Source: Galbula dea (taxonomy: Eukaryota > Chordata > Aves > Piciformes > Galbulidae). From it: a DNA stretch of 64,000 nt. The notes under the pieces were generated by a model, which saw only the letters and a list, made by a program, of their open reading frames with translations, was not told the DNA's origin and searched no databases. Made by a program: the position numbers and the translations under genes. The stretch spans positions 1,242,693 through 1,306,692 of the forward strand of contig VWZX01002368.1 in NCBI GenBank assembly GCA_013399015.1. The letters run 5' to 3'. How positions within the stretch are numbered: position 1 is the first letter of the stretch; the number at the start of each line of letters is the position of its first letter. This document shows, in pieces, positions 1 through 12,800 of the stretch.

Positions 1-2750
1 TCTTAATGGAAATATGCAGCAGCACCATAAAGCAAACTGAAATACTTCTGAAAGGAATTTGGGTATGTGTGAAATAAAACACTTCCACACCTCCTTACTC
101 CTCCCAAATCTCAAAAAACCCTACAGTTATATACAGGTTAATGCATCAGGAATAAGAAGTTCTTTGAACAACAGCCTAGCCAGCTTGGTGTTATATATTT
201 GGGCTTGGCAAACAAACTATGTTTTTTAAACAAAAAGTATTAACATTGTTATTTTTAAACATTCATTCTGTCAAAAAGTTTCAGAATTTGTATTTTTTTA
301 ACCCAGTTTAGTTTCAAACTAATTTAGAAAGCAGTCTTCTGCTTCTTTTGTGTCAAAACCTGTTTGATTTAAATATACATTTTAAGAAGAGACATTAGAT
401 CCTATTATATCACAGTAAAATGATAGTCAGTCCCACTTGATAACATTCTGAAAGTAGAATAATGCAAAAGTAAAATAAATATTTCAATTATTGCATATGT
501 AGCAGTAATTAATAGCATGTGGCATTGTTTCTAGTACAATATATGCAGGCAGGGCTGCTGAAAGCTTTCAACAATACATTTTAGGAAAATGAGTTTTCAT
601 CTGAGTCAGATAAAAACGAAGGATTAGGTCAAGAACATAGCAGACAAACCATAATCTGTCCTGCAAATGAGTTGCACTGCATGTTTCACAATGACATTGC
701 CTTACATCCAGTTTCACTTCCCACTCTGACAACCACACAATATTTAGAACTAGATGAGATTCATCATATCTGAATATTTAACCTTATTACTTATGCTGTG
801 GCTTATATTCATTGTGACTCTGTTCCCATTCCTTATATGAAGCATTTTCCATCTGGGTCATTGAATTGAAACTGAGTTTAACTGATTCTATTTGCAGTGT
901 TTTTATTTACTGTGAACCTGATTCTTTTCTATTTCTAGTTGTAAGACTGTGTCATGTGCTGTTTAGTGATATTTTCTTTTTCTGTTTTACTTTGCAATGT
1001 TCTTTACCATTAACACTGATAAGGACAAAAAGAAACCAACAGCAACCAACAAATACCAGTGAAGATGAAGCTCGTGTGTATGTTGGGATTTTTACTAGGG
1101 CAAACAGCACTGCTTTCTTTTTCCATAAAGAGGAAAACAAACAGGATAGCATTGATTTGAGGATTGTAGTCCCCATTGTTATACTTTATATGCATCTTTC
1201 TTAGCTGTTTTTATTTAAGAATGTGGATTTTTCCCTATCTTCCACAGCAGATGGATTTTTTTAGACAGACTTCAGAACAATCATAAATAAATGATGCTGC
1301 CTGAATGCCATAATTTTAACTTAACCCATTGCTCTCTCTTAAAAAATTGTGCTGCTGCAGCAAAGAAGAACTTAAAGAAACCTCAGAAGAATTGAATGAG
1401 ATTATAAAAATCATTTCTTCTGGATTCCACTCAGTAAAGAAGGCATGGCAGTATCTAATCATCCTGCCCTAGTCTGGCATTTTCAGAATGACACAATGTT
1501 TATTGCTTCATTTCAAAATGGCTAATTCAGATTTTTCACTTGGATTACATGAAAGTCTAACTCCAAATATTTTGAACACCTTGTAAAGCTGATTTTATTT
1601 CCCTTCACTGTTTTAGTACTTACCCTTTTTAGTGGCTTGAAATGCAGATAATTTTTAGTCTTGAAATCTGAAATGAATCTGTTGCTTTCTGTGGATGGAT
1701 TAGGTAATTCTGTGGAATTGCCTAGTAGCATGAAATTAACTAGGTTTGGTCTGTTTCTAATTTTTTAGGGGCTGGGGCTACCTCAGGCTTCACTACCTAT
1801 AATATTTCATAACCATCTGAGGGACTGATTTCAGCCTCAATAAAGCACAGATGTGTATTCCTTTTGAAAGTGGGGCAGCAGTTAGCACCATATATGTTTT
1901 TAGCTTGAATTTCATCACAGAAACAGGTCTCATACCTTTAGTGAGTGTAGCAGTTTCTATTACTACAGGATGCCCTTTTATATGGAAATAAGAGATTTCA
2001 CCCAGCTGATGTGATTTCGTTTTAACATTGCATAGGAACACAGCACACAGGCTAAATGCAGACAACCTTCACAGATCCAACTAAGCTTTCAGAGTAAGAC
2101 CTTGAAGTTTTATTGACCTTGTCCTGGAAGCAATGCCAAAATCATTCTAATGATTTCAAAAACCAGAGCTGAATCACTTGACGACAAGACTTGTGAGGAA
2201 TCGATTCCGTGTAGGGAGAGGCAGGAGGAATAAGATTCGACTTCCAGATTTTCTGGCAACACCAAGCAGCATTCATGTGTACCAGTTTTATTCCTCTTAC
2301 TTTATCCTTAGCCTAAGAGATTCTATTCAATACTTAGGAGTGATGACAAAGCATAGAGAGTGCACATGAATAGCAATTATATACTAGTGGAATCGTTATA
2401 GGCAAATTTACCGCTAAGTAAAGAGCTGTGCAGCATGCTACAGAGGAAGGAAAGCTGCAGGAACCACTGCTATCTGCAATGCTAGCCACCAGATCTTTAC
2501 AGAAGGCAGCAACAAATTTAGTTTTTATGGGACTGTTGCACACCCATTTTTGTAGTCAGTTATTTCTTCCAAGACACTTCATGTGATTGTACTTACTGAT
2601 ATTTTCCAGAAGCTTCAGTCAATGGTTTCAATATTTCCCACAAAGCACCACTGATTTGATGAAATTTTGTTTCAAAACTTAAGTAGGAGAAAAAGGTTTG
2701 AAACATCAAACAACATGTTTTAAAGGCTTTGGAAACTGTTTTTTGAAAGA
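1..2750. other. AT-rich non-coding stretch
   Basis: No gene, RNA gene or recognisable repeat was seen. The longest open frames are about 110 codons or less (866-1204 on +), with low-complexity hydrophobic translations and no family resemblance, so they look like chance. The sequence is AT-rich with many TTTAAA and AATAAA-like words, as in avian intergenic or intronic DNA. Confidence 0.6.
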
Positions 2751-2858
2751 CATGTAGATGTGTTGCTGGGGGACATTGTTTAGTGGTGGACTTGGCTGTA
2801 CTAAGTCAATGGTTGCACTACATGATATTAAAGGTCTTTTCCAACGTAAATGAATCTG
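2751..2858 (+). repeat. CR1 LINE 3' end, truncated
   Basis: The sequence reads like the end of an avian CR1: a GGGACAT...TTTAGTGGTGGACTTGG block, a diverged GGTTGGACT...GATGATCTTA block (here ACTACATGATATTA), then AAAGGTCTTTTCCAAC and a remnant of the octamer tail. Only about 108 bp remain, as expected for the strong 5' truncation typical of CR1 insertions. Several substitutions, including the degraded terminal octamer, indicate an old copy. It has no coding capacity. Confidence 0.8.
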
Positions 2859-3984
2859 GCATTCTTGGAAAAACTCAACCTGATCACTGAGCTAGCATTG
2901 CAAATTTAGTTAAGATAAGGGAAGCCTGTATTGATGGCAGCATAGCTGATACTGAACAGAAGTGCTGCTGGGAAGCCCTTGCTGATGACTGGCAGACCAT
3001 GCCAGGAAATTGCCTTTTACTTGGCTTTTTCTTATACTCTTATACACCATACATTTGCTTGCAGTTGCTGCTGGTAGCAGGACACTGCTACAAATGGACA
3101 TTTATTCTTGCTTGGAATAGGCTTTCTTATGCTCATGTGTGGACATTTTGCAAATTTTTATGGCAGGATTACCCATCTATGAGTTTGTGAAGACTTGCTG
3201 GAGACTCCATCATCTTCAGTGTTTCCAATTCATCTCTGAGATGGTTGCTATGAGATATGAAATTGTGCAATTTCAAATCCTTCCAAGGAAAACACTATTA
3301 AGGAAATCTGTCTGTTGAAAAAGCTATTTGGTAATAAATTTTGACTGCTTTTCAACTGTTCTCAGCTTTTAAAGCCCAAAAGGCTTTGGAAACAAAAGAA
3401 CTGTGTTTACAATCACAGATTATGCAATTAATAGCTGGTGACATTCAGGGAATAGCAGTGTGTCTAGTTTCTAAAGATAAATATTTGTAATGTAAACATT
3501 TGAAGTCTAAAGCATCTTATTTAAATGCCCTTCCCTTCCATTGCCTTGTTTAAACACTGCACAGAGTTCTACTGGCACTAATTTCTGAAGTAAGACATAT
3601 TTATCAGTGTTGTGTAACATGCTAGCTAGATACTTCCAGGAGAAGTAAATTCCCTAACTGGTTAATAGGAAAATGTCTTTGACTGGTGTGGTGGTAAAGA
3701 AGCAGATAACCTCACTTACTTGGTGGTCCAGTGCAGGCTGAGAAAAGGAGGCACAATCTTTTCTGCTCCTGTAGAGATGAGTGAATTCTGTGTACTTATC
3801 AACTCTAAACAACTTTATTCTTCATAGAGATAGACACCATCTTTCTGGAATTCATGTGCAGGTGATGATAGATTCTTCAGTGTTGATTGCTGAGACTGGT
3901 ATCCATAAAGGAGCAAATATATTCTTTTATTATCTTCAGTCTAATTCAACAATTAAGTATATACAGAAGATAGTCTTTATTTTT
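2859..3984. other. Unannotated non-coding stretch
   Basis: No gene or dispersed repeat was recognised between two CR1 fragments. It contains a short inverted repeat at 3258-3275 centred on TTGTGCAAT, listed separately. Open frames are under 75 codons and unremarkable. Confidence 0.5.
3258..3275. promoter_or_regulatory. C/EBP-like palindromic site
   Basis: Two perfect 8-bp arms, TGAAATTG and CAATTTCA, flank a TG spacer. The centre reads ATTGTGCAAT, close to the palindromic C/EBP binding consensus. Seen directly: the inverted repeat. Inferred: any protein binding. A single site in 64 kb has weak predictive value. Confidence 0.2.
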
Positions 3985-4346
3985 ATACCACCTTTAGTGT
4001 AAAAAATATCTTCCTTTTATTTACTTTATGTCTCCCCTCTTTTAGTTTAAAGCCATCACCCTTTGTCCTCTCACAACACCCCTTGCTAAAAAGATTGTCC
4101 CCATCTTTCTTGTAGGCCCCTCTAAGTATTGAAAGGTCTTAACTAGGACTCCTAGAAGCCTTCTGTTCTCCAGGCTGAGGATCCCCAACTGTCTCAGCCT
4201 GTCCTCATTACAGAGGTGTTCCAGTCCTCTGATCAATCTTGTGGCCTTTTCTGGACCTGCTCCAACAGGTCCATGTCTTTCCTGTGCTAAGGACTCCAGA
4301 GCTGGATACAGTACTCCAGCTGAGGTCTCACCAGAGCAGAGTATAG
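3985..4346 (-). repeat. CR1 LINE ORF2 3' fragment
   Basis: Read on the minus strand, this is the CR1 ORF2 region just after the reverse-transcriptase domain. It starts near 4346 with the block equivalent to 'CTCTGGTGAGACC', passes CAGTACTCCAGCT-type sequence at about 4310 (written on +), and ends near 3985 in the basic C-terminal part. An open stretch at 4042-4236 still encodes IRGLEHL and the following LSLENRRL-like segment, both characteristic of CR1 ORF2. The upstream RT core and the terminal 3' UTR with octamer repeats are missing, so this is an internal fragment of a dead element. The 64 remaining codons are probably survival by chance. Confidence 0.9.
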
Positions 4347-7300
4347 TAACAGAAACACTTTTAGAACTATGTGTTTCTGCTTGTCTGTTTCTGTGTACAT
4401 ATCACACACACATATACATTTAAAATGTCAAGCTGTGTAAAAAGTGTCTGAGAGACTGAGGTGAAGGTACCAACATTTAGAGGTCTGTTGTCTTCATTTT
4501 GCAGCAAAGAAGTTACAAAGCCAAAAGAAAATTAAATAGGAGTTATTATGTATGGGAATACACTTAAGGATGGTCTTTGGGCCAAAGAAAATAGACACTT
4601 AGACTAAATATTTCAAGGAAGGAATTGTGTAAGCATTAAAGTTGATTTAAAACTAATAATACAGAGAACAGTGACTGCAGTTCTCTACCTGGACAGAGAA
4701 TGCTTCTAGGAGAAACAGAAGAAATGTGGCACAAAACACAAGTGACAGAGCACTGAGGAGGGAGAGGAGATGAAAAGAGTTGGAAGGCAAGACAGACAGG
4801 AAAGTGTCCTTTGGGATCTGTCATGGAGTTCACTTAAAAGAAGTTCACACAGGCAGAGATGTGATATGGCTAATATTGCTCCATTACTTCTTTAAAAAGT
4901 GCTGTAATTGGATATTTTATTCCTAAAGACATCCCCTAATGTTTTAATTCAGTGACAACAAATAACACAAAGAGGGAGAAAAAGCTACAGGACAATATAG
5001 TTTTCCAAAACAAAATCTTTGGCTCATGTTAGTGGAATATCTGGTTGCTGCTTGCAGGTTTCTGGTGCTAGCCCAGCAAAGTGATAGTGGGACAGATATG
5101 AGGGGAACAGCATGGTGTCAAGTGCCATCAAGTGACTGGATCTTAAGAAGAGATCTGCTACCAGCAGCACCACTGCTACTGCTTGTGGCTGCTCTTAGAT
5201 GCTCTCTTTGGAGCAAAACAGACTTTTTTGCACCAGAGTTTTATACTGAGTTTATAGGTTGCAGTTTGTATAAGAAGCAGAGCTTTTAAGCTGATAGATA
5301 GAATTGCATACCCTTAGAGCCTAGATACTAAAACCAATTCAGAGTACTTAGCTTTTGCTAACACCAAATAGAAGATGAGGGTCTGGTTGCACTAGCTCTT
5401 CTGCCAATAGAAAAGAGTAAGCACCTGACTTGATTCCCTTAGATAATGGGAAAAGTATCTTTGTGGTCTTTCCCCTAAGATTAAGAACATGTAAATGAGC
5501 ATTACATTGTCAGTTAACAGGTGTTAATGGGCTGTCAGTTAGATCCTGTGCTAAAAGGGTGCTACAGCTATGTGCATAAATTAGACAACTCTGGGGCACT
5601 ACAACTCAACCTTCTCTACTTTTAATTATTAAGCTAGTTGTTAAAATGATTTTTTTTTTTTTTTTTCTGAGCCAGCAAGCAGTCTCTCAGACAATTTCTG
5701 GGCAGAATTTAAAAGGTAGCATGGGCCAGACACGTGGATTCAGTCATCTTGTTTTGGAGATTAAGAGTGTTTAAGAGTTGGGACAGAGAAAGCACATGTA
5801 TTTTATCTCAGATCCAGAAGAGAATGTCTGCTATTGTTTAGTTTACTTGTAGAAATGTAGCCAAGGTCTTCTCATTTTTATTCCTCAGCACCTTATCTGT
5901 ACAATAACAGAAAATAAATCTTCTTTTCTCTCCTCTTACTTATCAAATTGCTCTTGTCTCGGTCAGGGATCATCTCCTTCACTGAGAATAAATAACACCC
6001 CACATAACAATCTTCTTATCTTTTTTTGAGTACTAGAGAAGAGAGAAATATAAATAATTAGCAGAAATAATAATTACAGGCCAGCTGTCCTTTTGCAAGT
6101 GTTTCATATGCTACAGAATGTTCATACCAAAATATATTCATCAACTTTAAAAGACATCTGGACCATAATCATTCTGCAACCACTTGCATAAAAGTTGCTG
6201 CATGAAATAATTATCAGCAAAATAAGGTAAATGAAAAACTGTCTTTTGAGAGCATTGACACAGAAAACAGATTCTTCAAGCTCCAAGAATTTAACAAGGA
6301 GAGAAGCATGCTACCACCAGATTTTGCTTCTGTATTGTGTTTGGTGTCTCTTTTTCAGACAACTTAATTAGTTTCTTGATATAAAGCTCCCTGGAAATTC
6401 AATCTTGATCTGTCTGGTCTAGTTTCTTCCTCCTGTCCCCCCTTAATTTTTTATGTAGTTTGCAGATTTAAGAACACCATTTACATTCAGGATATCTTCT
6501 GGCTTGTTACTAAGCAGCCCCAATGATGCTGACTCCATTCTTTCCTCTCAGTACTGCTTATCACTGTGAGGTGTGCAAATAACTTGTGCAATGCAGTAAT
6601 GTCCAGGAGAACAAAGACTGTGTCAAAAAAATGAAGGACACCTAAATTTCAATGAGCTAGGAGACCTGCTTTTAGCTCAACAGTGTTGTTACTATTTAGC
6701 AAAATTTGCCTACCTTCTGTCTGGAAGCAGAAAATACAGCTGTGTTCAAGGCTTTATCTCTACATAATGGTATTGTCAAAACTGGCATCTCTTGTCAATA
6801 TAAAAATCCTCAAAATAATTTCCATTTAGTATGAAAAAAACTCTCAGAGTGTAGTAGGGAAGATATATGAAGTTCTCAGATATTTCTTCTGTGCTGATAT
6901 ATAAGTAAATAACAGAGGTTTTTGAAGTTTCTTATCATTACTGAAAATGAAAGTGGGAGAGGACATTCTAGATGCTATTCACTGCCTCATTTTAAATGCC
7001 AGTCATTACACCATTTAAATACCAATTAATTAAATCTATTAAAACACCTCTGGAGTTCATTAAAAATTGATTACAAAATTCCTGCCTTTCCATGGTTTTC
7101 TGAGAGTTGCTAGTTCAAAAAAATTTATCAAACTTATGTATTGCACTAGATGAATTGTGCCAGAAGAGCATCAGATGCCAATGTACTGGGAGCACAAGAT
7201 GGATTAAGCAAAATAGCCAGTGTTGTATGGCTCTGACTGAGCCATAGTGATCTCTGTGACATCCTAGTTACCAGACCTACACACATCTCAAAGGAGAATA

Positions 7301-9896
7301 AGCATGGTATGAAAGCAGCTTTAAGTACCAGAACAGCACAAAGGTTTTGCTTTTCTTTGTTATGCATCAATGATGTGGAAGTCATTGATATGGAAAGGGA
7401 AAAAAACATCAATGTGGAATATCTTCTAAGTGAAGGTGGTGTAGATAGTTGTATAATCAGCAGAAATATCAGATCTGAGAATCAGATATGTAATTTTGCA
7501 CAGAGTAGTAAAAAATACTTATTCCTCTTAACACCGAAGGAGTAGGGGCTTAATGCAGGACTGGGGGGAGTGGGTAATTAACTTCAGATTCCAGAAGTTC
7601 AATTCAGGTTTTGGTTTGAGAAGATGGATGTAAAAGAAAGTTTGTATTTCATTGTGTTCAGAAAGATGCAGCTATTTTTATTGACCTACATTTTCCATGT
7701 GCTTCCTCTCCTGAGTATTTATCTTCTTTTCTTATGCTTTTTGTTAATAAGCACTGACTAAAGCAGAGGAAAAATATTTTATTAAATGTCTTAACTAGAT
7801 TGGCTGTAAAAAGATAGGTAAGAAATCTCTTTCCTTTGCTCCTTGCCACTTTTTCCACTAGAATACAAAATCTATAATAAAAACATTAGGAGGGTTTAAA
7901 ACTGACTCTGAAATAATGGGGATTTGAAGGGTTGTGTGCACATGCATAAACCCCTTTAAGATCAAGGTGAGAATTTGGCTGTACCCTGACAAGCTTAGGG
8001 ACATCTAAAAACCCTAAAAATATTAATGAGTTTTAAAAATGAGAGGCAGGGAGCCCCCACAGTTAATGGATACATTAACAAAAAAATTAAAATGTTTATT
8101 ATATCACTAATTAAATGCTATCCAGGATGAAGTGATTAAACATTTATAGGAAATTATCTAAAGAAATTCTCCTTCAGGACACTGTGAGCCCACCTGGATT
8201 TGATTTTCACAGCAGTAGGAAGTGCCAGCCCCTGAAAAACTTCCCCTGCCTTCAGCAGATGCAGTGCTTGCCCAAGGGCAGAATTTCCAAGCCTGACATT
8301 CCTAGAGAGATTTCCACCCCATCCTCTTCTCTTCCCAGAGGATCTATTTAGTTACTACTGCAAGAGGATCCTGCTGATGCAATTATGCACTGCCCAAGTC
8401 TACAGCATGCTTTTGCTGTTAGGTCCTATAGACACACATCAGTGGTACCACGTTTGGTGTCTACAAGAGTCTATGTCTCAAGATAGCAAATGAGTTCTTG
8501 CATTCAGCTTTGCCCTGCATCAGTTCACTCTATAGAATGGATACAATGCTGTGCAGAGAGCATCAATGAAGTTTCCTTGTAAAATCCTGAGATAGGTGAG
8601 TGAGAGTCCCTTTGAAGCATGATTACAATTGCTGCTGACACATTTCATTTTTGGTAAAATTCTATTCAAGATATTTGGATCATCAGTGAGACAGAAGCAT
8701 CATTTCAGCTTTGGATGGGGAAGAATTTGTTCTTCAGAGCCATACAAGTCTTAGTAAACATTTTCAGTGTTTGTGTAGAATATTCTAATGAAATGTTTTT
8801 GAAGTGTCAGTAATGCCTCTGCAATCCCAGAGATAATGGCATAGGTTAGACAGACATTTCTGCATTACAAACATATCCCTGAAAGAGTTTCAACTGCAAC
8901 TCCTTACATGCACTCAGGACACGTGTAGGAGAGCTGCTATTTTTGCTGATATAATAGAAGCTGAGTCAGGGATCTAAGAACTAAACAGCACAAGCTATTA
9001 CCTTTTGGAGCTCAGGCTGTTTTTGTCTTGTCCTTTCTGTGACATGGACTCTTCAGAGTGTTACCTGTACCAAGCTGATTTCTATAGGCTGCACTCTACA
9101 TTTTGGGCACTTTAACTTTGTAGAAAACAGAAGTTAGTAATTTTTGCCTACAGAAACAAGCATAACATGAAGATAGTTTCTCTTGATCCAAAGTGCTATT
9201 TTATAAAAACCATTATATTTGAGACATAGCCTTATTATTAACTTCTAATGACCATAACAACAGGACTATTTGTAACTTGAGTCACAAGGAATTTTCCTAT
9301 ATCACACAGTCCCAGAGGTGAAGCTGTACAAAAGGTTTCAGAATCATCTATTTCAAAAATGCAAATTTCATAATATTGCATAATGTCTTCCAAATTTCCA
9401 GTTCCTAAAGCAACAACAATAATATAATTAGAAGATATTAACTTTTTTCCATAAAATTGCCAAAAAACCTTTGATTAAAATAATCTTAGTTTTCAGATTT
9501 CTTTGGATTTAGCATGGGACAAATGTCTGAGATGGGAATAACTGTAGCTTAAGCTTCTATTTTCCAGAGGTATCAATAAACCACAAAAAACAAATGAGTT
9601 GGCTACACTGATTTAGCCCATTGCAATTTGCAACACCTGCAGAGTTGAAATACAATTGGTCTTCTTTGCTCCATTTAGAAAACAGCATGTGACTCATTCT
9701 CAGCTCTGATTGCCAGGATATGATTACCACTGCCATTTTCTGTCACCACTATTTAGTCACAGCAAATTGTGGGCATCTGTTGGTTCTTATATGCCTTTGA
9801 TGACACAAGCATCTTCAAACCGGATGGTGCTGAAGAACTGAGCAGAACTCACCTAGAGTAATCTGGAACTGTCTCATGTTCCTTTGAGTGCATGTT
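4347..9896. other. Unannotated AT-rich stretch
   Basis: No gene or clear repeat was recognised. A 17-base poly-T run lies at 5650-5666. Candidate open frames (5026-5289 +, 7146-7412 -, 7309-7545 +) are below 90 codons, show no recognisable domains and overlap frames on the other strand. The part around 6990-7080 is rich in TAATTA-type homeodomain words (see findings). Confidence 0.5.
5650..5666. repeat. Poly-T run (17 T)
   Basis: An uninterrupted homopolymer of 17 T. It could be a reversed retroposon A-tail, but no element body was recognised on the right-hand side. A simple homopolymer is the plainest call. Confidence 0.8.
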
Positions 9897-12800
9897 CTAG
9901 GATCTGAGGGGAAATAAGGTAGAAAAAGGAATGAAGACAGACAGGAGGAGCTGATAAAAAATGAATTTGACTTCTGTCATATTGATTCCTTTGTGCATGG
10001 GCTTGCTTTTAATGACCTCTTTTTCCTGGAGAATTCTATCCAAGGCATTTCTGAAAATCAGGTCTCTCACAGCAAAAGCCATGGAATACATGCCTTTAGC
10101 CAGGGACCCAGTCTTCTCTTGATTTAAGAAAATTGATTGTATCAGTTAACACATATTGTCATAAAATCTATGTGTCACCAAAAAGAACTGGATGAGTGTA
10201 CTGTAGTTGTCTTTGCTTAGATACAATCAATAGAGATTTATTAATCTCTTCTCATGAAGTTCATCCAACCTAAAAGCCAGCCCATATAGCAAACCCAGAT
10301 GGACCTTGAAATGACAGTGAGACCCCAAGAAGAATGGATTAAGCTTGTACTTCATCAGTTCCTATTGCTTGATTTTTGCTGACTGCTAGATTAATTTCAT
10401 GGAACTAATTTCAGATGGTGCTGGAACTGTAATGACAAATGTGCTACAATTTTGGTCAAGAGCAGTAACTAAAGAGAGTAAAGCTAAAAAAGTAAATCTG
10501 GAAAGTGACAATGTGCAGTGACAGAAAACTAGTGAAGTCTCTGGGTCTCAATTTTTTACACTTATGCCTGAATATTCTTTTAAAGTAGTGTATCTGTGAT
10601 AAATTCTATCAAGCAGATCATGGTTCTGGAATTATTGGCAAGTTCAATGTATGTATTTGAATGGCTACAAGCCTTATACCCCAAGCTTTGTGGGCTTTGC
10701 CCTTTCCTTGAAGCTGAGAGCTCACAGATAGATATTCTTGAGGTCAAGTAGCTGTAACAGACATAGCAGTGCTGTTAGCTGAACACTTAGAAAAGGCAGT
10801 GTATCTAACCCTTCCTCTTTGCTTTGGCTTTCTGATGAAGTACAAGTCAAGATCCTTTTACCACCTGATCATTTCAAAAGAACATTTTGTAATACAGATA
10901 CCATACAACTGAATGCAGCCACTGCTACCTAGGGCAGCCTGATCTTGAAGGGATTTAATGTTCAGATGGAGGGAACATGACCTTCCATTTTTAAGCTTCA
11001 ATTTCAACACTATTTATAATTAACTGCCTGCATAGGGCTCCATGTACATTGAAAAGCTGAGGTTATGCTTGTGTTGCAGAGCCTGGGGAGACAAGCTTGT
11101 TGTCCTGATATACTTAGACCATGGAGCTCCTTTGCAGAGCAGAACTGCAAAAGAGTTTTAGCTAGTATCTACTCCTGCAAAGCTTTGATGCTTGCAGTGT
11201 GATGATCAATTAATTGACTTGGATGATTGATGCTACTTTGAATTTTCAAAGTAGACCATCAGATTCAGTGTCTTTGTGATTCTCATTTGCTTTTATCCTT
11301 ACACCCCGAGATGGTAAGCAAATGCTTGAGTAGGCTGCCACCAGATACAAATTCTGAGCAAGTTTCTTCTGTACCTAGGTTTTAGAAATTACAGAAGGGT
11401 CAGGGAAGCTGCAAGTCAATGAAGAATCAGTCCCAGTACTGTCTGATTCAGACATACTCACTTTAACAGTCTCCTCTGGATTCACAGATAAATTTCCCTG
11501 CAACTTTAAATGACACCTTTGCCCTGAGGACCAGCTTTAGTTTCTGGAAAACAAACCAGCAGCATTGCAGTTTCCCATGCTAGGAGTGTTTCAAGTACAA
11601 GATTCTGATGGCTCATCTGTCTCTGCCTCCTGGGGCAGGGGGAGGAGATAACTCCAACAATAGTTGCAGTTGAATAACTCAATTACACTAGCAGCAATTT
11701 TCCAACCTGATTACTTATGTCAGGTGATAATCTGCAGGCTCTTATGCCTGGTGTCACTTGAAAGCAGTCCTTGCAAGACTAGTCCATCACATAGCAAGAA
11801 TGTGGTTGCTTAGTTCAGTATTTTTTACAACCAAGAAGTCAGCCTTTAAATATTAGCTGAGTGTATCATGTATTATAAATATTTGGCCTCAAAAGGTGGC
11901 TCAAGTGACATTAATAATAGACTCTCCACTGAAATTAACAGACAACAAATTTTACCTCCATCAGTTGTTAGAGCAGCTGAAAGGTAAGAAGGACTTGTCA
12001 AAAATACTGACTTTCTTGATTTGTCACAAAACCTGAACAGAAGTTCATCCACTCTAAAGAGAAGTTGAAGAATGAATGTGAGCAGGTGCCAGTGGGTAAC
12101 TCCAGCACTTCCCTCTCATTAAACCCTGCTGCTGTGCAACTATGCCAAGAAACTGCACATCAAGGGAGTGGCAGAACTTAGCAGACATATTTCTGGGGAG
12201 ATGAAAAAAAACCAAAACAGCATCACCTGAAATCAGCATCACTAGAAAATGGAACCAACCTCATGTGACTCCCTGAGGAATCAGAGGAGGCTGGAGAATC
12301 ATGGGATCTCTCCTGCACCAAAGAAAAAAAATCAGTTTATAAACCAAATGTTTCCTCTTGGGGTCAAACTGTTATCAGTAGTCAGCTATGTCTTTTATTT
12401 CCTTGGAAAGCTGGTATTTAACACAGTGACTGCCACAGGAAAACCCTTGGATGAGAAGGTTTGCCAATTCCAGTTCTTTTCCTGTGTTAATACCTGGTAT
12501 TAACATTGCTAGTGCAACAGATTCCTATATCCCCATGATCTGGAACTGTCCCCTGTGAGAACTCTGGATGAGAGTATCCTCCTGCCCCTGTGTTTGAGTG
12601 CTGGACAAGCTCAGAGAGCATTTCATTATGCAAAACCTAAGGGATTTGGGCATGGGGAGAAGGCTACCTCAGGACTTCTCCATGGCATTAGGCAAAACCA
12701 AGTTTTATCTATCCCTGAATTTCCTTTGGGATGGCCCTACTATGGGAGGTTGGAAGGGGTTCAGGCAGACTTTGTACTGACACTATGTAACTGAGAGGAA

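Noticed and set aside
4042..4236. 64-codon frame as a functional gene
   Set aside because: It is the CR1 ORF2 C-terminal segment without start context, RT domain or 3' end.
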